From NCBI GenBank assembly GCA_021234155.1, contig JAJEKV010000052.1, positions 6,236,925-6,300,924 on the forward strand: a DNA stretch of 64,000 nt, given 5' to 3'. This stretch comes from Isoetes taiwanensis. Lineage: Eukaryota; Streptophyta; Lycopodiopsida; Isoetales; Isoetaceae. The notes beneath the pieces are model-generated. The model searched no databases, was not told the origin of the DNA, and was given only the letters and a program-made list of their open reading frames with translations. Position 1 is the first letter of the stretch, and each line of letters starts with the position of its first letter. Both the position numbers and the translations under genes were made by a program. Positions 9,348 through 21,950 of the stretch are shown in pieces.

Positions 9348-11660
9348 ATGGACCTTGCTCTCGATAATCCACCCTCACAACTCCCTTCCCCCTCCACATC
9401 CGACACCAATAATGCCTCTCCAAACAAGGACCTGGATCTTAAGCAAATGAAGCTGGATGACCTCCGCCAATGGCTTTCTCAACAGGGCGATCTCTCAAAT
9501 CCGGTAATCTTAAACCCTGCCCTTATTCGTGCAGTTTTCCAACCCTTGAATCGCCCAGAACCCTCTTTGTCTTGGAGTTACTGCTTTGCTGGTTATTCAA
9601 GAATCTTTTTTTTTTTTAGGAAAGACATGCTTAATCTTTATTGATCATGTTTTTCCTGGATTCTGAGTGCAAAGCGAATTCCCAAATGGTCTCCATGTCA
9701 AATATTTATAGCATAGTCATCTCTCTCCATCTGGTTAGGTTAAAGAAACACTCTAATAATTTCAATAATATGGCTTAAAGGTAAGGAACGGGAAGCGTGT
9801 GGGTTCACAAGGAGGGAATTGTTGTGAGGTCCCAGAGAAGTCCCATTCTCAGCAGAAGAGCAAAACTGCACTAAAGGGATTCAGTAAAAGGAGTTGCCAT
9901 ATATTACACAGATTTGACCGCGAGATTGAAATTGTGAAGGGCAAATTGAAGAAGGATCATTGCTTGTTTGAAATGCTTTCGAGAGATTCCTTTGCAAGGA
10001 AAATCCAAGAGCCTCGAATGGGTAAAAAGGAACTGAAATTGAAGGAAGAGAAGAAGGAATTGGAATTGCAGGATGAACCAAGGAGGCCATCCTTTTCAAG
10101 CATTCGAGAAATGCTTGGCATTGATTCTGCAGATGAAAATTGTGGAATCAATTTTGGGCTTGATGAAACCTTGGACAAAGTTACCATTTTAGACAGTGGG
10201 GAAGTGAGGTATGGAGTGGAATCATGCACCGAGGATTACGAAGATGACTGCTCAACAAATGACGATGGATCAGTGCTTGCTGTATGGCTTATCTGTCCTC
10301 AAATGTTTGAATCAAAATGTCTGGAATGCAGGAAATAGAAGCAATAAGGACTGCAGCATGCCATATCGAACTTATAAATGTTAGGAACAGAGAAGCCAGT
10401 CACATAGTTAATCTACTCAGAACACATTGAGAGAACACCAGCTTCTGAACCCATGATTTTGTGTTTGCTATAGAGGCAGGCAGAGGAGGATTCTGGGGAG
10501 ATAAAAGTGAAATATAATACAACTGAAGCAAAACCAAAGAAGGTAAGTGCACATGGAGGTAGCTGTCAAACACACATGGTTTACTCTTTGTTCATGGAAG
10601 CTTCAATCCCTCCACACTGTCATACCATAGCTTGTATAAAACACAAATGGGAATATGGTCGGTATAGGAACAGTTCAGAAAGAAGCCCAAAATTTTTTGT
10701 GTCAATAATGCCAGTGACACGTATGTTCTCTTTTCCTTATTTGACATGTCTGTTAGACATTATCTGCATTTCAGATTGCTTAGTAACAAAATGCCAATGC
10801 ATAATTTAGTGTCAGAATGAATAAGGAAATGTACTATAGTAAAAAAAAGAATGAAGGTGACTTAATTGAAGAGTGTGATGTTTAACTAAGTGGTGCTCTG
10901 GTTCTGATATTCCTTGTGTCCCCACCAGGCGGACTCCAAAATCTCATATGCGGATATGCATGCAAAACGGGCATCGCTCTGCGCGCCTCCAGCAAGATCT
11001 GTCTTGAGGAAACCAGTGACCAACAAAGCCAGGAAAGATAGCTCTGGTGTAGAGGCAAAAAAAGATAGCCTAAGCTTAGTGGGTGGAGATACAAAAGCTT
11101 CCAACCAGACTTCAGGAACTGGTTCATCAGATCGTCCTTTAGGCGGTCCAAAGACAACTATCCCATCTACAGACAGTTTAAAGAAATCCCAGTTACCCAG
11201 AGCTCAAGAAAAGATAAAGGCGAGTGAGACTCAATATCCATCATATACAACTTCCAGTCATTACTTACAGGCATCTTCTGCAGCGTCGATGCATTCTTTC
11301 TCTCACACTTCCACAATTTCTGGCCAGGCAATACCACCAGGTCACTCTGTTGCATCAACCACCATTCCAATAATGAATACAACTTCAGCACAAGGGCCTG
11401 CTAACAATTCAGTTCCTAATTCACTGAATCCTTCATCTGGGAAGTCTACATCAGAATCCACAATAATTCGGAAAGAGGGTGGTGCCCGTCTCAAAAGAAA
11501 AGCTCCTGTAGTTGTGAAACATCAGAGCTCTTCATGGTCACGCAGGCGCTGGATGTGCCTCATGTTCTTCATGATTGTTCTGTTTGCAGCGCTTTCTTCA
11601 GGGGCAACAGTTTGGTATCTTCAGCAACTGGAGAAGCGCAGGCAACGAAGCTGGTGGTGA
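9348..11660 (+). CDS. SAP-like N-terminus, C-terminal membrane-anchored protein, function unknown (four exons)
   Basis: Predicted exons are 9,348-9,503, 9,781-10,281, 10,480-10,542 and 10,929-11,660. All splice in phase 0 with GT-AG borders and give 483 residues. The N-terminus is Ser/Pro/Asn-rich and leads to DLKQMKLDDLRQWLSQQG (residues about 30-47), which resembles helix 1 of a SAP DNA-binding motif. Exon 2 is basic, then acidic, with a Lys/Glu-rich stretch. The last exon is Ser/Thr-rich with a basic patch (RLKRKAPVV) and, near the end, one hydrophobic helix (MCLMFFMIVLFAALSSG) followed by a short basic tail ending RQRSWW. This layout fits a tail-anchored protein, possibly of the nuclear envelope, but that is inference. 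CAG/CTG sites look intact and no stops break the frame, so it is probably a live gene. The exon 3 start could also be 10,474. I do not recognise the family. Confidence 0.72.
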
Positions 11661-11951
11661 TCTTCAAGTTATTGCATCTCAAGGCACAGCTGAATTATGG
11701 AAACTACGTCAGAGGCCCTCATCAAGCATTATCCCTTCCAGATTAAGGCTGATTGCATGGTCCATCACTTCAACCAAAGTCTTATCATGAACATGATACA
11801 AATGAACAGATCTTCTACTCAAATTCAACATTGATTCCCAGTTCCTTATTCTTTGGGGCTGTGGCAGTGATGCTTATATTAAGTATATATTGCATGACAT
11901 AGTTACTTCATCTAAAATATTGTTCAAAGGACATGTAATGGGCACGAGTCA

Positions 11952-11957
11952 AATAAA
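11952..11957 (+). terminator. Candidate polyadenylation signal
   Basis: AATAAA lies about 290 bp after the stop codon of the four-exon gene, in a plausible 3' UTR. The hexamer is common in AT-rich DNA, so support is weak. Confidence 0.3.
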
Positions 11958-13453
11958 AGTCTAAGACTTGTCCTTGTATAATGGTTTGACCATATTGAGG
12001 TAAGTTATATTGATGAGAAAATACGTGTTCATCCTATATGTTTGACACTTTTGTCAATGTCATATAGTTCAGCATTCCGTTTTCGGAACCTGAACACTGC
12101 CTAGGAGCGTCTGATCAAATCTTGACATGCTGCTGTCTATTTTCAAATATCTTTTGCGTTTTACCTGGTTGCATGGGTGGTTTGGGAGGGATAAGTGTGC
12201 TTGTCTTAGAAGGATCATGTATGGATCAGGGCTGGGGCGGCTGCTGCTGCTGCTTGATAAGGTGTCATCCAATGACACTGAGTGCATGCATGAAATACCA
12301 ATTTGATTTCATCTACCTACGTTTTTTTCCCTTTTTTCTCTGAAATGTTTGTAATACGAAAGTGTGTCCAAAGATTCAATCCCTGGGTTTATAGTCTGAG
12401 GTACCAAGATTGGGAGCATAAAGAACCCCAAGACTTAGAGCAAATGTGATAAAAAGAGATGCATTATCACATATGTCCTAGATGCCGAAAGCCAGGCACA
12501 AAAAGCATAAAGACAAGCCCTACATGATGGCTATAGTATGTGTGCTATGCTAGTAGGCATGCATCAGGCTCACAGGTGTAATAAGGATGGGATATGTGAC
12601 ACATCATCGTGTCCTTTGATATGGATTGATGATGTGGAATAGCACAACTAACACAAATCTGTGTGTGCGCGCATGTGAGATGTAGAATTACACACATTTT
12701 TAATACTCTCCCTTAATTTACATGAGCAATACCATAAGCAAAATTTAACAACATAGTCTTCAAGTTTTGAACTGGAGATTTTACAATAATTCGAATTGTT
12801 ATTGCTCCTTTGTAACTATAATTAGAAAGTACCATTAGATTGTGATCTTCAACAATATGGGTGCCACCAAGGTTGTGGCATACCCTCATTCTTATTGGTA
12901 CACGTATTGTTAAAAACCACAATCTACTAGTATTGTCTTGCTGCAGTTATGAAGGAGCAAAGAAAGCTCCAATTATCATGAAGCCATGAAGTCTCAAGTT
13001 CAAGACTTAAAATCGTGATAAAAATGGCTTATAATATTGTTGATGTAGATTAACAGGGAGTGTTAAGAATAAGGATTCAATATATGATCATATGTGGACA
13101 ATATATATTTATTTGTGTTTGTTGCCCTATTCCATTAATCCATGTCAAAGGACATGGTGTATAGTGTTTTCATTCAAAAATGCTATACCTCATAAACATA
13201 CATTATCCTTATACATATGCTCTGTGTTAATAACATTCATACTGAAATGGGAAAGACAGCCTTCGACGATGGTGCAATCAAGTTAGCAAGCACATCAACA
13301 TCCACAACACAACAATCTTATCCGATATCCATGTAGATGCCATGAGTTTTAAGAAGTTAAATTGGAGTGAGGCATTAAACAAATTTCAGGCTTGGAAACA
13401 ACAGTTAACATCATCTGCTACCTTTCTAAAATGGATGTGAGATGAAACATATA
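11958..13453. other. No recognisable gene
   Basis: AT-rich intergenic sequence. Short tRNA-like words occur (for example CTCAAGTTCAAGACT near 12,993), but no complete SINE can be delimited. No coding exon is supported. Confidence 0.45.
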
Positions 13454-13541
13454 TATGCTTCTACTCTCTGAGGAAGTAGTCCTGACAGCTGATTACTATT
13501 GAAGCCTACCTATTGCTGCTTCCTCAGAGAGTAGAAGCATA
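13454..13541. repeat. Perfect 23-bp inverted repeat with 42-nt loop
   Basis: TATGCTTCTACTCTCTGAGG plus AAG (13,454-13,476) is matched exactly by its reverse complement at 13,519-13,541. Either strand would fold into a stable hairpin. Nothing in the surrounding sequence marks it as part of a known MITE. Confidence 0.85.
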
Positions 13542-13844
13542 CATTTTGAAGATGAAAGGTAATAACCATGCTAATGGTAGCGACAAAACAAAAAACAGAA
13601 GCTAAAACCTGGCTTCAATCCGAATCCAGTAACCCCTTTGCCTCTGTCAAAGATTCTCACCACATCCTCTCATCCTATGGTGCTAAACATGTCAATGCAC
13701 ATCCCATGCATTAGACATGGGCGACGTAAATATGTAGCAAAATGATTTGAATATTTGATAAGTTGAGATATATTACCTTCTGAATCATCACATAACCAAT
13801 ACAACAACTATTTTGTAATTTTTCATTCTCTCTCTGTTGCATCT

Positions 13845-13925
13845 GTGTGTTTGGTCTAATGGTAACATAGTAGTCCTAGAATATATATGTCTCAAGTTTG
13901 AGGTCGTGGTAGGATCCAATAAGTA
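13845..13925 (+). repeat. tRNA-derived SINE head (tentative)
   Basis: TTGGTCTAATGGTAACA (13,851-13,867) resembles a Pol III A box, and CTCAAGTTTGAGGTCGTGG (13,891-13,909) a degenerate B box at a suitable distance. The body and tail are not evident, so this may be a short SINE relic. Confidence 0.35.
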
Positions 13926-13929
13926 GCTT

Positions 13930-14065
13930 TGCACATCCATCCTGCTCCAATCGGACCTGATAGTTTATTTTGATGGAAAGTTAATACTTGCAGGTTTTGA
14001 AGCGCGTCTAAAGTATCAGGAATGAAGCCATTTATGTTGTTCAAAGAAAGGCCAAGAACAACTAT
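13930..14065 (-). pseudogene. Leucine-rich repeat fragment (LRR receptor-kinase type)
   Basis: The minus strand encodes IVVLGLSLNNINGFIPDTL followed by LQNLQVLTFHQNKLSGPIG. These are about one and a half plant-type LRR units (LxxLxLxxNxLxGxIP). It continues neither upstream nor downstream, and no kinase domain or signal peptide is nearby. It is a relic of an LRR-RLK or LRR-RLP exon. Confidence 0.65.
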
Positions 14066-14650
14066 CTTTTGCCTCGCTCTAAAAATAACGTTATGGCCAG
14101 CCCTAACCAATTGTTTAAAGCCCCAAAAAAAATTGATTAGGGTAAAATGAGTTTCCGATTGCTATAGAAAAAAATTGGCCTCCAAAAAGCCAAAATTTAT
14201 ATGAGAAACAACAAAAATATTTTTCACCGCCAGAAAAACAATCAGTAATAATAACCATCAGATCATGAGTATGCTTATAATATACCTGAAGATATCTAAA
14301 CCCATAAAAAAAAAAATTGCCCCTTAATAGAGGGCAATAAAAAAAAAATCATAGTTCACATGTATTTCCCATGCATTTACTAGGAATTCATCAAGTACAT
14401 GCTAACATAATGCAACAGTTACATATAACCATGGTATCCAAGTATTTAGCGTATCTCTATAATTATACGAGAGCGCATTGAAGGTTTAGAATTTCCCCCA
14501 TAGGAAAAGCATGATATTTATACACTTTATATCTTCAATATATTGTATAAGAATTGCATAGCAACTACAGCATGCTTCCATAGCATGCTCCCCCATTGTC
14601 ACTCCCTCCGTAAGGAGTGAATATTTTCAAAATGTTTATATGCCCTTCGG

Positions 14651-14912
14651 GGCATGGTCTAGTGGTAGGACCTTAAACTAGCACACCCAAAATCATAGGT
14701 TCAAGTATGACCCAACTGGTCTAGTGTAGAGACCTTAAATCTGCCATATATACTAGGTAATCACATCCAAGCAACTCCTACCATAAGGTATGGCAGCTAG
14801 GTAGTGGATTAACTTCCATGTGATATGTAGCACATGATGTATCTAGTGTACTCATGATGTGATGATGATGACGTCTTTCAATACAAAAAAGAAGAAAGAA
14901 AGAAAAAAATAC
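14651..14912 (+). mobile_element. tRNA-derived SINE
   Basis: An A-box-like TGGTCTAGTGG (14,655-14,665) and a B-box-like GGTTCAAGTAT (14,699-14,709) have tRNA-like spacing. About 150 bp of tRNA-unrelated body follows, then a GATGATGATGACG stretch and an A-rich tail with GAAA repeats (to about 14,912). This is the layout of plant SINEs. I could not confirm a target-site duplication. Confidence 0.6.
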
Positions 14913-14968
14913 TTATATGCATTAAATACCTTAGCTTATCTTTCTTACTAATAAATTGATTTTCCTTC

Positions 14969-16357
14969 AAAAAAAAAAAAACCCGGCTTGAACTAGTCAA
15001 TACTAGCACAAACATCAGCATTGGTCAATCCTTTTGCTGTCTTATCTGGCCATACGAGAACTGTTAAGTCCTAGATGGTACCATCCTTTCCTAGTGTACA
15101 GAATCAATGTTATCATATAACAGAACAAACTATATTCCAAATTCTACAGTCATTGTCATGAATGACTTATTGAGACATATATTATGCATGACGTAAAGTA
15201 TCAGTTTCAGCTAACATCAGCCCCAATTTAAGCCTAAAGATAAATAGGTTTGACATAAAAAATTATTTAACAAGGATTCGTGATCCGTTCTTATCACCTG
15301 CCATGTTCAATATAAATATTCAAAGTAGCACAAGAAAGCAAACTAGCTAACTTAATCATTATGCTTTAACTATGTACTAGTCATATTTTTTTCTGTAACC
15401 TCCTTGAAAGATGAACTCTTGCATTTCTCCATCATCCTTGAAGCCAAATCCAACCTACAAAGCAAAGGGAACAATGGGAAGAAAATCCGCACTGGCACCC
15501 AATCAAGACCAAGTTAGCATGTTAATGGTATCGGGCAAGGGCCAAAAGGTACATTGGGATTTTCACTCTTCACGATTACCCATTGTGCCCCTTTACTTGC
15601 CAAATTGAAAATAGCTAAAAGAATACATGGAGAAAAAATGCAACCGCATAGACAACCGCCACGCACTTAATGAGGTTATCTTACATCACTTTTATCACAT
15701 GGTCATCGATTTGCATAGGTCACCGTGATCATTCTTGTATTGTATGAATTCAAGAACGTAAACATTCTAATTACCATCACGGTTGATCCTTCTACTAGGC
15801 CATGACAGTATTTTATTGGGACACGTAACTGCAAGATAATAATATGCCAAAGATCCTTTCATGGATAGCGATATGCCGCAAAGTGTTGAGGTCTATTAAC
15901 CCTTATTTAGAGCTCATATGAAAACAAAAACAAATAATTATAGACCGGAATGTAGCACCCTGCTTTCGCCAAACTCGAAAGTGAAAACCACGCTTTGGTT
16001 GATTTAGATGGAGCACCTACCATTTAATACAACAAGACATGGATCCAAAGAGCCCCAAGACTTCAAGCAATCAGTAGGATCATTCTTGACTTGCAAAAGA
16101 TCTAATTTTTAACATAAAAGAACAGAGCACTTCCATAACTGATCGTTGGAGATAGCCGCTCAAGAGAATGCATTATAGGGCATCCCAAAACCCTAAATGT
16201 GAATGCCATTTTGTATCCTCGCTTCCAGATATAATGGATTTCGCCTCGAGATGTTCAAAACCACATCCCGGGTTTGCCATATCGAATATCTTACGGGTGA
16301 ATATGTATTCAAATAGGCTTTAGGGTATTCGCCACGACCATCGCTTCGCCTCTGCAT
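14969..16357. repeat. BA repeat unit, partial (A half only)
   Basis: After an A-run (about 14,969-14,980), the sequence from CCGGCTTGAACTAGTC to about 16,357 matches the second half of the 2.7-kb BA units that follow. It also matches copies at about 17,680, 23,279 and 30,870. CAG/CTG words are intact in this copy. It carries minus-strand exon-like segments, including the terminal exon described at 31,265. Confidence 0.8.
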
Positions 16358-19053
16358 CCATACTTAAGGATGTCTATTTTTTCAAGAAACCCCTTTCTTT
16401 TTTGTACCAAAGAAATTTCGTTTGGAAAGTCCATGATACCAAAAACAATTTAATATGCAAACATGCCAAGACCACGTACCTTATGGTAATAGTAAGATAG
16501 GGAATCCACGTTTTACAAAGCTCATGGGCACTATGATAGGGCACTATGATAAAGCACAATATGCCTTAGTAAAGTTACATGCAACATATGCATGTTGACG
16601 CCTGCATGTCCAAAATGCATTTAGAACAAGTGCATGCATACACTTTAATATAATAGTAACAAAAGCTTCATCAAGCATTTTCATGTCAAAAAAATATATA
16701 TAACACTTGGCCCATGGCCCTTGAAATTACCTAGAGATGAACTTGCACTAGAGATGAACTTGCACTGCAAGGTAATTATCTTATTGGATATCTCACTTAT
16801 CCTCAAGATAATTGTATGATTGAATCTATCCAAGGTGAATATGCACTCCAGATACCTTGGGTTACTATAAAGTTACCCTCTCTCAGAAACTTGATTGGGA
16901 AGAGCAAACAAGCAAAGATGAGCACAACAAGCAAGAGCAATAAAAAAACCCTACCTCCTACCGTAAGGAGAGGCAAATATTCTTTTCAAACACAAGTTTT
17001 TCATAGGGGTGGCGTGAACCTACAAATGCAGTGAATCATGCCTCACCCTATGAGAACGCATTTTGCCATAATTTGAGTATAAGAGAACCGCAAGAGATAG
17101 GACCAATTGCCTTAAGAAATTCTCATTAAAAGATCCTCAAGAACACCCCCTTGATGCTTGGGAAGTCAATCTCTAACTTGTTTAAGCACTCTTCTTTTAA
17201 TCTTCCATGAGACAAAACCATTTGGCCATAAATTTCTAGAACCCATTTGCTAATATCCATAGCAATTTAAGAAATAAAGCCGAGTGGCAGTTTTGGACAA
17301 CAGTCCATGTATATATGTCATGCCAAATAGCACACTGTGCCAATTGACAGATAGTTTTGGACCACTGCCCATATATATTTGACATGCCAAATAGCACACC
17401 GTGCCATTGATGCCTTTGTGACATCAGGCTCTTTTCAATTTTGCAGCTCATAAGTTCAACATTTCAAGTGGGAATGATTATCTTGAACTCTGGCTTCCAC
17501 TTCATTATCAGATTCGACCTGCATTCATACGTGCCACTATGAGATGATCATGAAGTACAGCTTGCATTTAAGTAAATAGAGCACAGAAGTACCAAAGATT
17601 ATAAAAAAGCATATGCTAGAAGCCCCACCAAGAAAGTTTGGCAAAGACGGTAAGACTAATGCACGTATGTCATGAAAAACCCGGCTTGAACTAGTCAATA
17701 CTAGCACAAACATCAAAGATTGGTCAATCCCTTTGGTTGCCTTATCCCGCCATACGAGACTCAAGTTAAGTCCTAGATGGTACCATCCTTTCCCGGTGTG
17801 TAAAGATCAATGTTATCATATAACGTAACAAACTATATTCCAAATTCTACAACCATTGTCATGAATGACTTATTGAGACATATATTATGCATGACGAAAG
17901 TATCGGGTTTAAATAACATCAGCCCCAATTTAAGCCTAAAGATAAATAGGTTTGACATAAAAATTATTTAACAAGGATTCAGATCCGTTCTTATCACCTC
18001 TCATGTTCAATATAAATATTCAAAGTAGCACAAGAAAGCAAACTAGCTAACTTAATCATTATGCTTTAACTATGTACTAGTCATATTTTTCCCCAGAACC
18101 TCCTTGAAAGATGAACTCTTGCATTTCTCCATCATCCTTGAAGCCAAATCCAACCTACAAAGCAAAGGGAACAATGGGAAGAAAATCGTGCACTGCAGAC
18201 CAATCAAGACCTCGTTAGCATGTTAATGGTATCAGGCAAGGGCCAAAAGGTACATTGGGATTTTTTTTTCGCTGATTACCCATTGTGCCCCTTGCCCCGC
18301 CATTGAAAATAGCTAAAAAGAATACATGGAGAAAAATGCAACCAGATAGACAATTGCCCTCGCACTTAATGAGCTTATCTTACATCACTTTTATCACATG
18401 GTCATCGATTTGCATAGGTCACCGTGATCATTCTTGTATTGTATGAATTCAAGAACGTAAAAATTCTAATTACCATCACGGTTGATCCTTCTACTAGGCC
18501 ATGACGGTGTATTTTATTGGGACACGCGAACTCGTGATAATAATATGCCAAAGATCCTTTCATGGATAGCGATATGCCGCAAGTGTTGAGGTCTATTAAC
18601 CCTTATTTAGAGCTCATATGAAAAACAAAAACAAATAATTATAGACTGGAATGTAGCACCTGTTTTGCCAAACTCGAAAGTGAAAACCACGCTTGGTTGA
18701 TTTAGATGGAGCACCACTCATTTAATACAACAAAGACATGGATCCAAAGAGCCCCAAGACTTCAAGCAACATCGTAGGATCATTCTTGACTTGAAAAGAT
18801 CTAATTTTTAACATAAAAGAACGTAGCACTTCCATAACTCCATCGTTGGAGATAGCCGCCAAGAGAATGCATTATAGGGCATCCAAAACCCTAAATGTGA
18901 ATGCCATTTGGTATCCGCTTCAAGATATAATGGATTTCGGCCTGAGATGTTCAAAACCACATCCTGGTTTGCCATATCGAATATCTTACTGGGTGAATAT
19001 GTATTCCGAAATAGGCTTTAGGGTATTCGCCACCACTATCGCTTCTGTCAGAT
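16358..19053. repeat. BA repeat unit, complete copy 1
   Basis: This 2.7-kb unit starts at CCATACTTAAGGATGTC and ends where the FBE begins (ACCAACACATAAC). It is colinear with 21,951-24,644 and 29,548-32,249 and is joined directly to the partial copy before it. It contains minus-strand exon-like blocks, but no block is open across its whole length. Confidence 0.82.
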
Positions 19054-19490
19054 ACCAACACATAACTACCATTGACATTAATAAATATAACCATTGGATC
19101 CAACACATTTAAATTAAAATCCCCTTAAACCCTTTGATTTGGGTGCATATTCACACGGGGTGACTCCGCATCGAGAGTCAGTTTGATTGGCATATTCACC
19201 CCTTATTCCTTAATCTACACCGACGTGAAGTTCCTCATTTGTGGGGTATGCAAGTACAAGATTTGCTATAATCAGATAATAAGATTCGCAAAAATACTAT
19301 AAGATTTCAACCATAATACTATATGGTGTTGATTTCAGACGTGCAAAATACAATTATGAGGGCTCTCACGCTTCTACCACCCCCGTGTGAATATGCACCC
19401 AAATCAAAGGGGGTTTAAGGGGATTTTAATTTAAATGTGTTGGATCCAATGGTTATATTTATTAATGTCAATGGTAGTTATGTGTTGGTT
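19054..19490. repeat. Foldback (long inverted repeat) end of FBE copy 1
   Basis: ACCAACACATAACTACCATT at the left and its reverse complement near 19,470-19,490 begin arms of about 105 bp that include TTTGATTTGGGTGCATATTC. The loop is about 220 bp. The same structure recurs at 26,605-27,062, 52,919-53,378 and 55,851-56,300. It has the form of a MITE but always sits at the same end of FBE. Confidence 0.8.
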
Positions 19491-20859
19491 ATTATATTAA
19501 AATTTTTTTTTTCCGGGCCATAAAAAAAAATGACGGAGAATATAAAAAGACATTTAAAACATAAAGATAGTGTAGGGTTGCATCTTGAACCTTGGAATCC
19601 AAATATGCACTAAGGATTTAATATTTGAAGTATACTAGATAACCATCGTTTAAATATTGTTAATGTTAATGTTAACCATCGCTTAATTAATGTTAATGGT
19701 AATTATGTAGCATCAATATCTAGCATATTGAATATGCATGGCATAGCGAATAATACTATAGCATCAAACACCTTTGAGATTTAATAAACGTGTGAATAGC
19801 ACGACATTTGTCCACTTAATGCTTATAAATTTGGTAGCGTAAATCGATTAATCAAACAATGCATGCCGACCAAATACCAAAGAAGATTGTTTAACACTCA
19901 AAAGAATAAATATTTCAAAATGTGGTATTCCTACATTCATTCAAAGTACATTCATTTCCATGGATCGTGCATGATAACATTGCAAGCTGGTTACGCACAA
20001 CCCATTTTCTAAAAGATGTCTCACTTCTAATAACAAACCCACTCTTATCTCAACACATAATTGCACCCTCATGCCCTAAATATACCAAGGCAAGGGTTAC
20101 AATTTTAAAAATGATGAGGAATGAAAATGATATAAATGGAATCCTAGATACCTCCGTAGATGCAAAGGTTTCTATTGCAGCTTCTAGGCATTTTATTGCC
20201 CTTTGTTGTTCAAACTCAATATTTATGTTGAGCCTCTAATTCATAGTGCACCCATCAAGATATCGGATGTAATAGTCCCGAGACACAAGCAAAGACTAGT
20301 GAGTGTGAGACAGCCAAAAAGCAACCAAAGATCCAACTTGAAATTATTCTAAGTGCACTTTCTTCCTCTAACCGAATAAAGCAAACATCAACGTAAATAC
20401 AGAGGTGCCCAATACAAAAAAAAAAAACATACTTGGCAAGCAAGACAAAACTAAACGACTTGGTAAGCATAGGGTCCGGCTCCTGTGAATGAACATTCAC
20501 AATAGAATAAATCTCAAATGCAAAGTCCGGAGCATTCGATGAGAAGCTCACCAGAGCAACAAGAACCCTAAAATAAAACCATAAAACCATAAAACACCAA
20601 AACATAAAACCATTCATTTACCAGCTTGTACTACTTGCCTTCATTGGATAAAGTCGCAAGGCTTGATGCGGATAGTCCAATGTCTCACAAACTCGTGGAC
20701 TCTAAAGATCTACTTCTTCGCCAAGAAAATTGCCAGAAAATGAAGTAAAATCAACCTTTTGAGACATCGAGAAGTTAAAACATATGGGTCCAAGATCCTG
20801 AACTTGACATCCATCAACTGTTGACCTTAAAGGAGAAACATCCTCAATGTCATTTGGTA

Positions 20860-21402
20860 TCAAGGCACCGATGTAGGTCCGGGGACGTTAGGGAATAAGT
20901 GCCCCTTGAGCATAGTCCTATTATTATCCACCGACTTGGCCATAGACTTTATAATGTCAATGTCGTTAGTAAGAGATAATGATTTTATCATTCTCGCTTT
21001 TGAACAACAACAACCGCTTTTCACCGAAGTCGTTAGTAAGAGATACGATTTTATCATTCCGCTTTTGAACAACAATGTAAATGTTTTTTTCACCGAAATA
21101 AACATGAGGCTCTCACCAGTCCTGAAGGAAGGAAAAACACCAAGAGAACACGTAAAAAATACCGTAGCTCGATCGGGCAGGGCATCCGCAAGCTCGTAGA
21201 GCTTTGCATGACGACTCCGCACGGAGCAAAAGGTCTTGAGTTCGTAACAAAATGCGCCGCCATGGCAGGTGACTTCAATAGGCTTTTCGAATTTCTGAAA
21301 GCAAACTCGGGATAGGAAATTCAGCATAACAATGCTTGCCGATTTGCAACAAAAAAAAAGCCCAAGAATGCATCCATATCCAGAGACCTCTTTCAAGTCC
21401 AT
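20860..21402 (-). pseudogene. FBE cargo type 2, unidentified gene-like frame
   Basis: The minus strand is open for 180 codons. Comparison with the second copy (28,564-28,991) suggests an original coding segment reading KSASIV, NFLSEFATEIEKPIEV, RDFVQLKTFCSRLES and KALHELADA, which looks like a helical protein segment. Frames differ between the two copies at several CG and CAG/CTG sites. The downstream part contains near-identical direct repeats (SLSLTND/FKSxMIKS). I do not recognise the family. It could be a captured exon or chance. Confidence 0.3.
20961..21085. repeat. Short tandem repeat within FBE cargo type 2
   Basis: GTCGTTAGTAAGAGATAATG and the following TTTTATCATT and CTTTTGAACAACAAC are repeated about 65-70 bp apart in this copy. 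They recur again at about 28,550-28,675 in the second copy. Confidence 0.6.
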
Positions 21403-21950
21403 ATCCGAGCTTCGTTAGTGCAAACACAAAGAACTCCTATCGTGGCCTCTTTTCGAACCCTATCGGCCTCTTTTCTCGTCCGCTAGAGAGGGGCTTCTTA
21501 TCGTCCGATTGAAAGAGGATTTCCCCCGTCTTCTTTGAAAGAGGTTTTCTTCTTGGTGCCCAAGATCTAAGCTTCAACGGAATAACAAGAGTCGTAAATG
21601 TGAGGCCATAAGAAATCGAAACTCTTACCCTAAACGAGATCCCTTACAATAATCCGTAGACCTAATTTTCGAGGAAACATGAACCCTAAATGAGCTGCGC
21701 CGAGCTTTGCATGTCGAAAGCAAAATAAAATGTAATAAGGGAAAATAGTACTTAACGGAAAAATATATGATATATGGGTCTACACTATTGAAAAGAGGCA
21801 TTAAAATTAATTCAAGCTGTATGCAAATAAAATGCGACTCTAGATGTACTAATTAGTAGGCCTTATGCAATACGCCATCAAATCATATAAAACCATTAGA
21901 AAAACCGCACAAAAATACAAAAAAAACCCCCTGTTATTATGCTACATATT

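Larger units (their letters stand above)
19054..21950 (-). mobile_element. FBE family copy 1 (cargo type 2)
   Basis: The left end is a foldback of about 440 bp (arms near 19,054-19,160 and 19,384-19,490), followed by a GGCC remnant of the GC hairpin. The right end is the shared AT-rich terminus closing with GTTATTATGCTACATATT at 21,950. Oriented like the inverted copy at 5.9 kb, the element reads on the minus strand from the AT-rich end to the foldback. The interior is shared with the copy at 26,605-29,547 but not with the copies at 52.9-58.4 kb. It lies between two BA units. Confidence 0.72.

Noticed and set aside
14651-14720. Functional tRNA gene
   Set aside because: A and B boxes are present but no acceptor stem or anticodon arm can be drawn; it is followed by a SINE body and A-rich tail.
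15411-15608. Plus-strand ORFs in BA units (for example at 15,411, 18,846 and 32,058)
   Set aside because: They overlap minus-strand exons with splice borders and do not keep frame between copies.
19054-21950. FBE as a Helitron
   Set aside because: There is a hairpin near one end, but no TC start, no CTRR end and no A|T insertion site at any copy.
19054-21950. FBE as a MULE with terminal inverted repeats
   Set aside because: The two outer ends are not inverted repeats of each other; only one end folds back on itself.
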